Notes: generated by a model from the letters alone, not told the origin. Numbered from the stretch's first letter, positions 22,816-35,196 are shown. The stretch is DNA of 64,000 nucleotides from Puccinia triticina (GCF_026914185.1 NC_070567.1:1116001-1180000); one strand, 5' to 3'. A program made the numbers and translations.

Positions 22816-23441
22816 CTACCAAGATGGATGAATTTGCGATGTTGTATATTGATCAATTTTTTTTTATTTTTCTTGATACCTTTGTCTGTGTTCCATGTCT
22901 CCTTAATACTCTTCTATAATCTCTCTCCTTCCCCCTGTATTTGCTTCAAGCCACAGGAATCTTTTTTTTTGTCTGATAACATTCATAAATTTCTACATAC
23001 ACCATTCAATTCTTCAAGAAAAAAAGACATTGCAAGTTTTAGGATTAATCCAGAGTGGCTGAGAGGGATCAATTTTTTTCTTCTTTTTTTTTTACTTCAA
23101 CAATTGATGTTATCAGAAGTCTCCAAATCTACTACTTTTCAAAAAAGGAAAAACATTGACCGCTGACCCCCTCATGATACCATCCTGCACACATTGTTAA
23201 TTTGGTTGGTTGGACTTCCTGAATATATTGCACATCATACTTGAAGTGCTACATGCATAGATGGCCTTTTTGAAATTAGTTTACCATGGTTTAGCATATT
23301 TTTGTCAGGTTCTTTTTTTTATCTACTTTTGTTGTCAACCACAGATTAATGAGGAGTGTTTCCACATAAAATTTCATTGGACAATTGTTCTGCGTAGAAA
23401 AACCAGAAATATTGTGTTTGGGGTCACATCCATTATGCAGC
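22816..23441. other. Unassigned AT-rich sequence
   Basis: T-rich and A-rich runs; I see no gene or recognisable element. It may be the left flank of the tandem satellite's parent repeat. Confidence 0.3.
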
Positions 23442-24149
23442 AGCTACAGTCTGATCAGTTCCCAAATATCACTACTTTGGTAGTTTCTTGGTGCTTCTGC
23501 CACTATATCTCATCCCAGCGTGGGAATACTTCTGCCATATGGTTAAAAAAATATTGAGAGGCCCCCAAAGATTCATTATGTATCTTTAATGACCACAAAA
23601 CCCCCAAATGTAGAAGCTACAGTCTGATCAGTTCCCAAATATCACTACTTTGGTAGTTTCTTGGTGTTTCTGCCACTATATCTCATCCCAGCGTGGGAAT
23701 CCTTCTGCCATATGGTTACCAAAATGTTTGAAGGCCCCCAAAGATTCATCATGTACCTTTAATGACCACAAAACCCCCAAATGTAGAAGCTACAGTCTGA
23801 TCAGTTTGCAAATATCACTACTTTGGTAGTTTCTTGCTGTTTCTGCCACTATATCTCATCCCAGCATGGGAATCATTCTGCCATTTGGTTACCAAAATGT
23901 TTAGAAGCCCCCAAAGTTTCATTATGTACCTATACTGACCACAAAACCTCCAAATGTAGCAGCTAAAGTCTGATCAGTTCCCAAATATCACTACTTTGGT
24001 AGTTTCTTGGTGTTTCTGCAACTATAGCTCATCCCAGAGTGGGAATCCCTCTGCCATATGGTTACCACAATTTCTAGAGGCCCCCAAAGATTCATGATTT
24101 ACCTTTAATGACCAAAACCCCCCAAATGTAGGAGCTACAGTCTGATCAG
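23442..24149. repeat. 173-bp tandem satellite, left block
   Basis: Units begin AGCTACAGTCTGATCAG at 23442, 23615, 23788, 23961 and 24133, so the period is 172-173 bp. Units are similar but not identical. The last one is interrupted after 16-17 bases by the insertion at 24150. The array resumes at 25107. Confidence 0.9.
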
Positions 24150-25106
24150 CAAGACTGAAAAGCTGCGCTACGCTGCAAAAAGCGGCAATTTTAGCGCAGC
24201 GCAGCGGGCGCCGCTAACCCCCCAGCCCAAAAAGCTGAAGCAGTAGCGTCCCCGCGCTGCGCTACCGCTTTCTGCAGCAAAACACCGCTATTTCCTTGGA
24301 TGACATAGTGTAAGTGCAGCCAAAAAAGCGGCGCTTTCGCTGCGGGAAAGCGCAGCGATAGCGGTGTGCGCTTTCAACCGCTACTGGGGCGCTTTTGCGC
24401 GCTGCACCGCTTTTTAGCTGATACTTCTTCCGCACTTTTGGCGCTGCGCAGTTAATTCAGCTCAAAAAGCAAGCGCGATTATCTTGCTTGCGCAGCTATC
24501 TCAGCAACGGTGGAGCGCACCTTCTCAGCTGCCGCCGATGTTTGTTCATCAGGGCGGGCCGGACTTGCAATATGATCAATTGAACGTGCTATCAGCAGCC
24601 ACTTGTGGTTACGCGGCGGGGTCAAGTTGGGTGGGGTTTTTGAAGATTGTCAGGCTGTTCTGGATGCTGCCAAAAAAAACCTCAAGTTATCTTCTCCGTC
24701 CAACATCAAGAAGACTAAACAGCCAAAAAGATCAACCAAGACTCGGGGGGTATAGGTCACTTTTTTAGTTTCTGTTTCTTTTTGAGTATATTTTCTCTCT
24801 ATCGCGGCAAACATGCAGTAATATTAGCTATGCTGCACTAATAAGGCGTGAAAAGCGGGAACCCAGATTATAAAAGCGCAAATCCCGCTTTTCTAGCAAA
24901 GTGCCGCTGCGCTGCGCTACCACGCAGCGGTTTTGCGCTTCTGAGGCGCTTTTGTGGTCCGCTAAAAAAAGAGGAATTTTCCCTCTGTTTTCAAAAAGCT
25001 GAAGCGTTAGCGGAAAATCACTATAAAAAAGTGCAGCGCAGCAAGCCCATTTCCGCTGCGCTTTGCGCTGTGCTGCACTACTTTTAGTGCAGCGGTTTCA
25101 GCCTTG
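24150..25106. mobile_element. hAT-like non-autonomous DNA element inside the satellite
   Basis: A 957-bp insertion with terminal inverted repeats CAAGACTGAAAAGCTGCGC / CAAGGCTGAAACCGCTGC. It is flanked by TGATCAG at 24143-24149 and 25107-25113, a 7-bp target duplication. The interior is full of short GCAGCG/CGCTGC palindromic words and has no transposase. Terminal sequence and duplication size suit the hAT group (usually 8 bp). Confidence 0.75.
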
Positions 25107-25436
25107 TGATCAGTTCCCAAATATCACTACTTTGGTAGTTTCTTGGTGTTTCTGCCACTATATCTCATCCCAGCGTGGGAATACTTCTGCCATATGGTTA
25201 AAAAAATGTTTACAGGCCCCCAAAGTTTCATTATGTACCTTGACTGACCACAAAACCTCCAAATGTAGCAGCTACAGTCTGATCAGTTCCCAAATATCAC
25301 TACTTTGGTAGTTTCTTGGTGTTTCTGCCACTATATCTCATCGCAGCATGGAAATTCTTCTGCCATATGGTTACCAAAATATTTAGAGGCCCCGAAAGAT
25401 TCATCATGTACCTTTTATGACCACAAAACCCCCAAA
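25107..25436. repeat. 173-bp tandem satellite, right block
   Basis: It continues the interrupted unit and adds one more (start 25271), ending in CCCCCAAAT at 25436. There it meets the truncated integrase of element C. Confidence 0.9.
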
Positions 25437-26640
25437 TTCTTCATTGACTGTTGAGCCGCCTCGAGTCCCGCCCTGAGTTCTTCTTTCACCTCCTCAAACA
25501 CTCTCAGTCTTGCGTCTACTGAAGGGAGGCACTGATTGGATGGTGAGATCCCGCCGATTGTCAGATCAAACCCATAGTTAGCTTTAAACGGCGACATGCC
25601 GGTTGCCGCGTGGTCCCTGTTATTGTAGGTGAATTCCGCCATTGCTAGCAACGGTTCCCAGTTGTCCTGGGAGTAATTGACAAAGTGTTGTAAAAATTGC
25701 TTGACTGCCTTGTTGACAATTTCGGATTGTCCGTCCGTCCTGGGGTGGTATGCTGTCAATGGGCAGAGACGGATACCTAAGTACTTAGCCAACTCCTTGG
25801 TGATTTGAGAAATAAATATACTGCCCCTGTCAGACACTATGGATTTGGGCGTTCCATGCAGCTTCCACACGTGCCGCATCATCAAGTCTGCCAGTCCTTT
25901 GGCTTTCATTGTTTTGCGGCAAGGGATTAGGTGTGCCATCTTGGTAAACCGGTCCACAACCGTCAATATACTGTTGCAATTGTTGGATTTGGGGAGATTG
26001 GTAATCAAGTCATAGGAGATATCCGTCCACGGGCCTGCTGGTATGGGAAGGGGTTTGAGTGTGCCCAACAGTTTCTGAGTTGACGGCTTCACCCTCTGGC
26101 ACAATCCACATCCGTCCACGTAACGGTTAATGAACCGTTTCATTGGCGGCCACGTGAAACTCCGTTGTATGAGGCCTAATGTTTTGGCTCTACCCGGGTG
26201 GCTTGCAGCGCAACAATCATGTCGACTTTGCGTGATGGCTGCTTTTAGAGTGTTGTCCTTTGGCACCTCAATCCGTCCCTGATTGTAAACAACCCCTTCC
26301 GCCACTGAGTACGGATTTGTCCCTCGACCGGCCTCCGACATCAGGGATTGCAGTCAAGAGTCCAACAGTGTGGCCTTGCGAATCAAGTTGATCAACTCCT
26401 CATCGTTGAGGATAGATCTTGAAACCCCCTGCTCCGCGTCTTCCACGCCTAATATTTCCACCTCAAACTAGTGCATTGCATTGTCCAAGTCAACAGATTC
26501 ATCCATGAAGAAATTGTCCACGTCAAGCGACCATTCCTCGAATTCTGCTACTTCTGCAAACGTTTCCGGAGTTATGTTTTCCGGTCTGAGTAACTGGCCG
26601 AATGTGAGCCTGAGTCTCTATAGTGACAGCAGGACACAAG
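25437..26640 (-). pseudogene. Element C integrase
   Basis: The frame runs from about 26640 to 25437 with TAG at about 26468 and TGA at 26354-26356. The zinc domain ends CGLCQRVK. The core has SYDLITNLPKSN...SILTVVDRFTKMAHLIP, VSDRGSIF and TDGQSEIVNK, giving the D,D,E triad. The following GYNNRDHAATG-type block (AEFTYNNRDHAATGMSPFKA) is typical of chromovirus-like Gypsy elements. The protein stops in the middle of the C-terminal region (EAAQQSMK) at the truncation. I see no chromodomain because the end is missing. Confidence 0.85.
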
Positions 26641-27575
26641 AAATGGGGGACAACAGTTTGATTTCTTGGGATAAAGAAAATACAACTGTAAGAGAAAAAG
26701 AGAAAGAGAGAGAAAGAAACCAAGCAGGATAAGATAGAAGAGAAGTACTAGGTTATTCTAGTGGGAATGCACGTCCACTGGCAATGCTACTCTTCAGAAG
26801 AGTGCTGCTAATCTGTGCTAGAAGTGCTACAGCTTCCTCTCAGGAGGGTATCTGGATTAGATAAGTTTAATCCAGCCACAGTTTTTTAGACTTCTCTCTG
26901 GACAGTCAAGGTTCTTAATGGGAAACCTGAGGGACAGCCCTGCAACCTAGATTTTGAGGCAAAGGCCAAGTGATTATAAGGGACAGCCCTGTGATCAAGA
27001 TAGAGGCAAAGGCCTGTAGAATTGAAGGGACAGCCCTGTGATCAAGATAGAGGCAAAGGCCTGTAGAATTGGAGGGACAGCCCTGTGATCAAGGAGGAGG
27101 CAAAGCAAGAAGAAAAGGCAGATCAAGCAAGACACAGAGTTGTACCTCTGAGATAATCAAGGTTCAGTGAAAGAGGTTACTTACTGTCAATATCCTAGGC
27201 GCCTGTGACGGTAGGTATACTGGGAGTAGAGTAGGCTCTTTGGTGGTGATCCTGGGGTTATCTGGGTGGTGGTTCTGGTGTGCTGAAGTCTGTAGATCCG
27301 CCTCAGGCAAGGGGGATCCTGACTACGAAAATTTTCACAGTTTGCTTATGTAATTTACATATGTACATGTGGTTTGGCGCGCCTGGTAGCGCTGACACGT
27401 CACAACTGCGCAAGGGCGCCATAACTCAGTAACTCAGGGAAGGAGTATAGTTACAAGGAATTTATAAGTTGTAACTAGGGTTAAAATTGCATGAGGAAAC
27501 AGAATATGAAGTCAAAACAAGGTTATCTCTTAAGATGAAAAAGATATAAAGTAATTTATATGTAACAAAGGTAGA
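26641..27575. repeat. Insertion between RNase H and integrase of element C, with 47-bp tandem repeat
   Basis: The RNase H frame leaves homology at about 27575 and the integrase linker resumes at about 26640, so about 0.93 kb is extra. On the minus strand it begins TGTTACATATAAATTAC, which looks like an LTR start and resembles the C LTR start. The other border and a target duplication were not found. Inside, GGGACAGCCCTGTGATCAAG units of about 47 bp repeat three to four times (about 26930-27110). Confidence 0.5.
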
Positions 27576-30344
27576 ACAGGCAGCTTTTAGGTCAGCTGTG
27601 ATGACTCTAAGGCTGACACCGAAAGTGAGCTTATCGTCCCCCGTGGGCGCCAAGTCTGGTCTGCGCGACAGTGCGTCTGGCTTATTGGAATGACGTCCTG
27701 GCCTAAAGATGATCTCAAAGTTGAAGCACCCAAGTGTCTCCGCCCACCGTGCCTGGCATCTTGTTAACTTTTTTGTTGTCATGAAGGCTTCCAAATTACA
27801 ATGGTCAATATAAACAATAGCTTTTAGACGGTTGGGGTTTCCCTCAAGGTACTGACACCATTCTTTGAAGGCCGCGACAATAGCAAGCAGCTCCTTGTTG
27901 AAGATTTTGTAATTGCGCTCGGCTTGAATCAGGGATCTGGACAGGAATGCCACCGGATGAAGCTTGCCGTCCTCCTTGCTTATTTGCGACAACACCGCGC
28001 CCAGCGCGAAATCTGAGCAATCACATTCTAGCAGGAATGGTTGGTAAGGGTCGGCAATCTTGAGGACCGGTGCTGTGGTAAACGCATTCTTCAATGACTT
28101 GAAAGCCCGCTGGCAATGGTTGTCCCACACGAATTGTGTCAAGGCCTTGGTGAGGTTGTGAAGGGGTCTTGTTGTCCGCGAGAACTGTTGAATGAACCTC
28201 CTATAAAAGTTTGCAAACCCGATGAACCGCTGGACTTCTGTGACATTGGTGGGTGTTGGCCAATCGGTCACCGCACGGACTTTTGTAGGATCCATGCGTA
28301 CCCAATTCCGGGAGATTAACAGACCAAGGTATTCCACTTCCTTTCTTGAGAACTTGCATTTTTCAGGCTTTAACCACAATTGGTGTTTGCTCAATGTCTC
28401 AAGTACACTAATGACCGCTTCTTCGTGATCATGCCCCGGCGTTGTATATATCATAATGTCATCCAAATAAGCTGCCGTATCCTTCCCAATTCGGCCAAGT
28501 AAGATGTCCTGGATAAAGAATTGAAAGAATCCGGGCGCTCCTGTGGGCCCAAACGGCATGGTCAACGGTGCAAACTGTCCAGCTCAACAGATAAACGCGA
28601 GTTTGTCCTTGTCTCCTTCGGCTACCCGCAAATTACCGTATGTGTTATGCAAGTCCAACTTGGTGAAAGTGTCCGCATTGAGCAGACTGTCCACAAGATC
28701 CATGGTGAGTGGTAATGGGTATTTATTCTTCTTGGTGACGGCGTTCAACTTCCGATAGTCAAAGCATGACCTAAGATTACCGTCTTTCTTGCCAGTGAAT
28801 AGTACCGGGGCTGCCCACGGCGACGTGGTCCTTTGTATAGTCCCGTTCTCCAGTCCCTCACAGATCATCTTGTCAAGCGCTTCATTTTCCGCCGGCGACA
28901 AGGGGATGATACGCCCCGCCTGTGGTGTGGCGCCAGGTATTAGGTTCACTCTGAAGTCATACTTCCGGCGTGGCGGGAGCCGTTGTGCCCCTGATTTCTT
29001 GAACATGTCTAAATACCAATGGTACTGTCGCAGGACTAGATCCTCCACCGGCCGGGTCACAGGCGCATTCTTCATGTTCTCTGCCGCTAGTCTGGCCGAA
29101 GTAGACCAAGACGTCTTAGCCGTCGAGATGAGCGCCTCCGCCGCCCCCTGCTCCTGTATTGCAAGTTTTGGAAATTGTATCTGCTTGCCAGTTGCTCTTA
29201 CATAGGGTGTATTGGAAAAACAGGGCGGAAAAATGGTATGGGACTCACATTGCGGGGGTGTTGTTCCGCTTGAAGCGCGCACCCCCTTGTCATATAACCT
29301 CGCTTGCCTCACCCTGGGCTCCTCCCCGTCCTGTGATGGTTTTTTTGGCATAGACAAAACCGCCTCAGCGGCTGTGATATGATCCTCAGATGGAACCCCC
29401 TCATTCGAGGGGATGTGACGGTCAGGTGGCTGAATGGATGACTTGGGGATTGGTTTGGCCTTAGGTTTGGTGACCATTGTTGGTGTATTGGGGTGCCTGC
29501 TTTCTAAGGAGTGTACCCGCTTGCCAGATGGTCTTATGACATGCTTGGTAGAATATAATAAAGATGACTCACATTGCGGGGGCGTCATTGCACATAAAAC
29601 GTGCGCCCCCTTGTCAATGTTCCTCACTGGCCTCACCCCGGGCTCCTCCCCGTCCTGTGAGGTTTTTTTTTGACACGACAACACCTCAGCGGTGGCAATG
29701 TTTGAAGATTTTATCCCAAAGCGACGGGTTTGCCAGTCTATTAGATTACCATGTTGGCGGATCCACGACATCCCCAGAATGCCGTCGTAGGCGTCCTTGA
29801 GTGTTGCAACTACAAAGCTGTGTGGGGCCGGGTCTGAGTCCAAAATCAATTCAACTTCCTGAGACGCATGGCTCTTAGACCCGTCAAACCCGGATATAGT
29901 TCTTTTGTATTGGGACTCCCTCAACTGGAGTCCTTCTTGCACCGCAAATGAGAGGCTCAGGACGTCATGGGTCGCCCCAGAGTCAATTAGGAATGTAGCA
30001 ATTTTGGTTGTGGCTGGGGAAAAATTGAGTTGATTAAATGATACTGAGACAAACAATTGGGGGTCGATTGGATTGATGGATGTCATTGTACATGTTCCTA
30101 ATCTAACTACAATATTTCCCTCCACACTTGGGGGAGGCACAACCTTCACTCCCGAGCGTCGCCATTTTTTGATTGATCTGCACACCCACCCTCGCCGCTC
30201 GGCCCTGGTCCCACGGTCAAACGGCAAACTTCTTCTTCCAATTCGGCAATCCTGACTGCCGCTCCCGACGCCTTCCCTTTTCCTTTTGCCTTCTTCTCTG
30301 GGCAATCCCGAACCACGTGGCCCTTTCCGCCGCAGTAGAAACAA
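27576..30344 (-). pseudogene. pol: Element C protease / reverse transcriptase / RNase H
   Basis: Protease motif FLIDSGATHDVLS at about 29970-30005. RT blocks: SPWAAPVLFTGKKDG, FDYRKLNAVTKKNKYPLP, the stop TGA 28584-28586 where arginine is expected (FIC-stop-AGQF), MPFGPTGAPGFFQ, and the active site AAYLDDIMIY. RNase H: LECDCSDFALGAVLSQ and the end GRHSNKPDALSRRPDL. The N-terminal part overlaps gag in another frame (30146-30344), so pol was probably made by frameshifting. Confidence 0.85.
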
Positions 30345-31162
30345 AGACCAGCCCGCATCATCTCAGCTTTCTCCTTTCCTGATAGCTGGCCCCGTACCGC
30401 CGAAAGATCCATGGCGTTGGGGTTGGGCTGTGCTACGTCTGTCGGAGTGAGGTCAGCGCCGTTGATTTCATTATTGATGTTTAGCACCAGGTTGCTGAGG
30501 TCGGTGATTTCCTTGAATTTGATCCAAGCAAGGACCAAAGCCAGTCAAATATCTTTCTTAAGGCCTTGTTGGTACTGGCTTACCAACGTCCGCATCTCCC
30601 AGCCCGCATCGGCTGCATGTTGATTGAACTGAAACGTATAATGGGCGACCGACTTTGTTTGCTTCAGCTGCCGCAACGTCTTCTCGGCCCGGGATCTCTT
30701 CTTGGTGTCGTAGTACATCATTTGGAATGCGGTAGAGAACAACTTGTAGGCGACCGCCTGCCCGGCGAATAATTTGGTCGTGAACGGTTGCGCCCATGCG
30801 CTCGCCTGGCCCGTAAGGTACGAGATCAAGAAGATCACCTTGCTTTGATCGTCCGGAAACATCTGCGGGTTGGAAATGATATAGAGGCCAATTTGGGTCA
30901 CACAGACCTTGGCCTTTGCCCCTTTGGTTCCATCATATTTATCCAGCAATCCAATCTTGGGGCCTTTCGCCACGACGTCGCCCGGAGGCTGCTGTTGACC
31001 TGGCTGCTGGGGTGGGAGAATGGGGACAACAGCCGGGGCAACCATTCGGGCTCAAATTGATTCTAGGTTGGCCTCGGCCCTTTGACGGTGGGTTCTTTCT
31101 TCCTGAATCAAGGCGGATAGTTCCTCGACCCGCTGACAAAGGTTATTCATGTCCTCGGCCAT
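30146..31162 (-). pseudogene. gag: Element C gag
   Basis: ATG 31162 opens a coiled-coil-like start (MAEDMNNLCQRVEELSALIQ). In-frame TGA follows at 31052-31054 and 30545-30547; both fit CGA to TGA, and the family has an arginine at the second. The capsid part contains GLLDKYDGTKGAKAKVCVTQIGLYI and FLISYLTGQASAWAQP. Zinc knuckle CFYCGGKGHVVRDC (CX2CX4HX4C) at about 30300-30345, followed by a Lys-rich tail. Confidence 0.85.
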
Positions 31163-31312
31163 CAGTCTTGGAATTTTGGGTCCGCGCTGTTCTGGGTTTC
31201 AGTGTTGGTTCGCTTTTGGTTTTGGATCTGCGCTGTTCTGGATTTCAATGTTGGTTTGGTTCTGGTTGGTTTCTGGTCGTCCCTTGTCCCCGATAGGATG
31301 ATCTGGCAATAT

Positions 31313-31475
31313 GTTATGACTGGTTCTGGGGGGGGGGGGGGGGGGGGGAGGAGGGGTTCTTGGTTCTGGTGCGGGTCTTGACTAGCTAATTGGTAAATTG
31401 CTAGATGGGGAAAGCATGTGGCTCTTCCCCCTCCGGTCTCTTAGTTCTATAGACCGTGACATGTAAATACAATAT
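31313..31475 (-). repeat. Candidate 5' LTR of element C (163 bp)
   Basis: On the minus strand it begins TGTTACATATTG and ends CCAGTCATAACA, a TG...CA unit with inverted ends TGTTA/TAACA, directly upstream of gag. It contains a G/C tract of about 20 bases (31328-31348). There is no second LTR to confirm it. Confidence 0.5.
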
Positions 31476-32247
31476 GTAACATGTCTTGGGACAAGTCATG
31501 GCCCGCGTGTGGGCTCATAACAGCAATATGATTGGCCTGCTGTTCCATGTGTTGTATTAGCACCGCCTTTTGCTCATTGAACAGCCTTATACAATCACTT
31601 TGGACTGCCTTTTGTCCAGGCATCATAAATTGGGGCTGAGCCTCCTTCATGAATTGGATGAAACCCTTGTGTTCAGTCATGGCAAAAGGATATTTTTGTT
31701 GAATTATCATTTCAGCCAACCATTCTTGTGTCTTTTCTTGGTTAAATATCCAGACAATACGTCCGCTAGTGGTGCCATTTGACAAGGGGAAGTTGAACAG
31801 GCCTTTCTTTGGTGAAAAAATGCATCCTTTCTCAGCTATGCATTTCTGTGAATGTCTTTGGAGGTGGTTAGTTCCAGCGGAAGAGTTGCCCGTGAGTTTT
31901 ACATTGCAATAATTGCACCGCGCTTTTTCCTTGCCGTCAGATTCTAGAAATTAATGTTCATCAGATGTGAATGGACGGTCTTGACTGACTAGAGAGAGAA
32001 GCTGACCAAAGAGCTTTGTGAAGTGGTCCCAAACCTCACTGGTGAGTTTTCTCTTCTTTGATTGAGATTCATCTTGATCTTGTGATTTGCTGGCGTTTTC
32101 AGTGTTTGCTTCTGGATCCCAAACCCCTGTATTATTGGTGACAGGCCTGTTTGTAGTATCTTGCAAATCAGATTGAGGAATCATGGCGATATCAATTTGC
32201 TTGGCATCAGAAGCTGCCATGTCGACCGAAGGGTGGCCGGCCGCCAA
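31476..32247 (-). pseudogene. hAT transposase N-terminal remnant (BED zinc finger)
   Basis: From ATG 32247 (MAAGHPSVDMAASDAKQ) the frame holds a nuclear-signal-like KKRKLTSEVWDHFTKL. TAA follows at about 31948, then in the same frame KARCNYCNVKLTGNSS...HLQRHSQKC, the BED-type C2H2 finger of hAT transposases. The block WLAEMIIQQKYPFAMTEHKGFIQFMK, conserved after the finger in this superfamily, comes next. The catalytic part is missing; element C begins at 31475. Confidence 0.7.
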
Positions 32248-33599
32248 ATGATGTTTGTGAATTGGGAATCTGGGATTGTTGACTTTGATGGTGACCAGTT
32301 CTGCCCGGCCAGTTGGTAGTTAGCGCCTCCTTGGAGAGGCTTACATGTAAAGCCGGGGTTGTGGCCTGATCAGAAGACTGGGCTTTTTGTGTTATTTTGT
32401 TGTGTTTTGGTTTCAAGATCCTGTAGCACCTACAACTGAGTACCCCAACAAAGAATCAAAATGAGGGAAGTGGAGCATACCTTCTTGCCTATGATTTCCA
32501 AAACAAACTATGTCAAAAGTGACATTGTTGAGGTTTCTACATGTATTTCAAGAAAGCCATTTTAAGGGCTCTGAGGGGTGTGATAGTGTTTTGCCCCGGC
32601 AACCAATCTGTAATTCCTGTGACAGATGATTGGCTGCTGGCCAGCTTGACAAATGGTTTCAAACACAACAGCAGCTTTTTTTTAAAATATTTCAACAGTT
32701 CAGAACATGTAGTAAGTTCTGAGGATTCTAATGGTGCCATTGGCTTCTCAAAGTTCAGAGCGGTTGGGGGCCATCTGGGGGGTTTTATGGCCTTTCCAAC
32801 CATTTGGCTGGTATTTGTCACGCGAGAACTTCGACATTACAGGCAAGTCCCTCCCTGGCAGGAGGGTGCTTGCACCCCACAATCACTGGAGGGACTTGTG
32901 TTAAGTTTGCTTTGTTCTGCTGCCCAGGATGATTCATCTCATTGTTTCCGTTCCTGCCACCCCAACATTCACCGCAAGTGTAAGTTCCTCCTGTGGAGGG
33001 CCCTTTGGGCCTGAGCTTAACCAAGCCTCTCTGCAGGAGAGCCTTGCAGGTCTCTTTCTCACAGAGAGGCTTGCCCCAAGCCACCAATTTTGGTGTGAGA
33101 GCTGATGGGCATTGGTCCTGACCAACCCCCATTTTTCCTTTGATCCACTATCTCACATCAATTTTTTACCCAAAAAGGACATGAGTGGTGTGGCCTTGTA
33201 GGCTAGTTTCTTGCGCTTTTTATCCTCCCAGATGGCTTCTGGGCATCCTTGCAAAATCCCTGCTGAGCTTGCTCCAGCCAATGGAGGTTTTTTTCCAACT
33301 CCTGTACACAAGCATACCAATATAAATAAATATCATGCATCCATGGTTTAAAAATATACATTTTCTCGGAAATTTCATTAAATTACAAGCAGAAAAGACT
33401 GCTCCCATACACTTACTACAGATGTAGAAGTGTACAAACAATCCCAGAATCTTGGAAGCATGATGTTACAAGCTTTGTAACTTCAAGACCACTCAAGTTA
33501 AAAATGTGTGGCTTATGTAGGATTGAAGGCCAGATTTGGGGCTTCATTTTGGCACCTGTGCAGCCCATTTGGCTCACAGGACGCTATATTGGTGGTGTG
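32248..33599. other. No gene; repeat-derived sequence with GGAGGG/CCCTCC hairpins
   Basis: No credible coding region. 32820-33090 contains several AAGTCCCTCC...GGAGGGACTT-like inverted words. The sequence is related in style to the arms at 33600-34005 and 38100-38465. Confidence 0.35.
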
Positions 33600-34005
33600 G
33601 TGTCAAAGTCTGACACCAGCCAAATGGGTTGAGGCGGTCCTCAGCGCTCACACCAAATTTCCCGGCTTACTCCCAAGTCCCTCCTTTGGCTAACTTAACA
33701 CAAGCCCCTCTTTGGAGGGCCTGGTGCAGCCTGGCTGGCGCGAAGCGCCCTTCCAAAGGAGGGCCCCTGCGGGACGGTGTCCCCCCTCCACAAATAGAGG
33801 AACTTAAGTAATACCCATTGCCCTACCCCAAAGGATGTTTCCCGCACGCTCGGGAGACAGCCTTCGAGGGTGGGTTTCGCCAAAATAACAACATGCCGAA
33901 AATGCCAAAATTGCGCCCGCCCTGCCAACCTCGCGCAACTTCAAGTTCAGATTTAGACAAAGTCATCATTCATGATGCCTTTCCCCTCTAATCACCCTCT
34001 CCATC
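33600..34005. repeat. Left arm of an old inverted repeat
   Basis: 33720-33945 (GCGCGAAGCGC words, then CATTGCCCTACCCC, CGCACGCTCGGGAG, CGCCAAAATAAC) matches the inverse of 38230-38440. Without element D the two arms would be only about 0.2 kb apart, forming a palindrome-like element. Confidence 0.65.
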
Positions 34006-34347
34006 TGTGAAGCCCCCCTCATCAATGGGGCTCCACACAAAGGGTCACGGGATTACGTGACCCCCGCGCATCGAATTACTTAGTCCAAGCTGCTCGCTTC
34101 CCTAGTCCGGCAGAGAGTTCCTCCTCTCTCCCGGCTAGGTAAGCTCAACCCCGTTTCTTCTCTCCTCGATTTCCTTCTTCATGATTTGCCTGTATTTAGA
34201 CTAACGCAGAGAGTTCCTCCTCTCTCCCGGCTAGCCTGAAATCCAGTCCCCCACAGTTTGGACCTAGAAACCTCCCAGACGGCTTCTAGCCCGCTCCCCG
34301 CGCCCTTTCTACCCATCTCATCAGTGAGGGTCTACTGGACCCTTACA
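34006..34347 (+). repeat. Element D left LTR
   Basis: 342 bp. Contains an internal duplicated word GCAGAGAGTTCCTCCTCTCT (about 34111 and 34206), itself partly palindromic. Confidence 0.92.
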
Positions 34348-34693
34348 CTTTTTTTTTCTTGTTCCAAACAAACCGACCATCGTGGTCCTATCACCGACTT
34401 TGCACAGACTCGTCGACCTCGCCAGTTTTGGTCCATCACCCAGCTCCAGCACCCTCTGACCTCGCCTTCGCCCTCGCTCTTTGGAGCCTCGATCTCTGCC
34501 TTCGACCTCGCCATCCTTTAGTACCTTTGTACTCGATCGTGCGACCTGACGCCTTCGATCTTATCTGATTCTCGTCGTCGTCGTCTTCGCCCTCTGCCCT
34601 CGGACCCATACGCCCCACCCCTTGATCCTGCGCCAACACCCTTAGCCCCTCTCCTCCCCGACGACCGATCGTCTGCGCACTCGTGCTTGGTTA

Positions 34694-35196
34694 ATGACCA
34701 CGAGGAGAGCTAACGAGCCCCTCCTTCCACCAACAGATCCAGAAGAGATCCTTCGAGCGGCCCGTCGACGCGCTCGACTTGAAGCTCTCCACACCAGTCC
34801 AAACCCTATCTCAGTCCCTCTTTCACCATCGCCCACACGTGGCACTAGCCCTCAGACCGCTCCACGAGCACCCTCTCCTCCGTCTCTGTTTCTTCAGCGA
34901 ACTACAATGGCCGAGCCAAACCCTCCACCCCAAGAGAGGGACGATATCTCGATTGCTGATTGCCTCAAGACCATGATGGCGATCCAGAAGACGACAGCCC
35001 TACAGCTGCAGATGGCACAACAGCAAGCCGAGCAGGCCCAGATTAGAACAGAGGAGCAGTGCCGTTCGGATCGCGAACGAATCAAGGCTTTGGAGAAGGT
35101 TGCGTTGTCATCTTCGATCAAGAAAGAGACACCGTCGGCCACATCAAACCCTGCTGACGATTGCATTGACCTCGCTAAGTTCCGAACATCCGACGG
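34694..35196 (+). pseudogene. gag: Element D gag, N-terminal part
   Basis: ATG 34694 (MTTRRANEPLLPPTDPEEIL) opens a basic, Pro/Ser-rich N-terminus. A helical Gln-rich stretch follows (TALQLQMAQQQAEQAQIRTEE, residues about 100-130) and may be a coiled coil for assembly. The frame reaches AKFRTSDG, where the solo LTR (35197-36098) is inserted. Ignoring it and one ACGG copy, the frame continues exactly at 36099. Confidence 0.75.

Larger units (their letters stand above)
25437..31475 (-). mobile_element. Element C: Ty3/Gypsy LTR retrotransposon, 3' truncated
   Basis: Minus-strand element with a short 5' LTR (31313-31475), gag, protease-RT-RNase H, and integrase cut off at 25437 at the satellite junction. 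No 3' LTR is found. It is from a different lineage than A and B (YLDD active site, DSGAT protease, CFYCGGKGHVVRDC gag knuckle). Four in-frame TGAs at CGA positions and an insertion between RNase H and integrase show it is dead. Confidence 0.85.
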
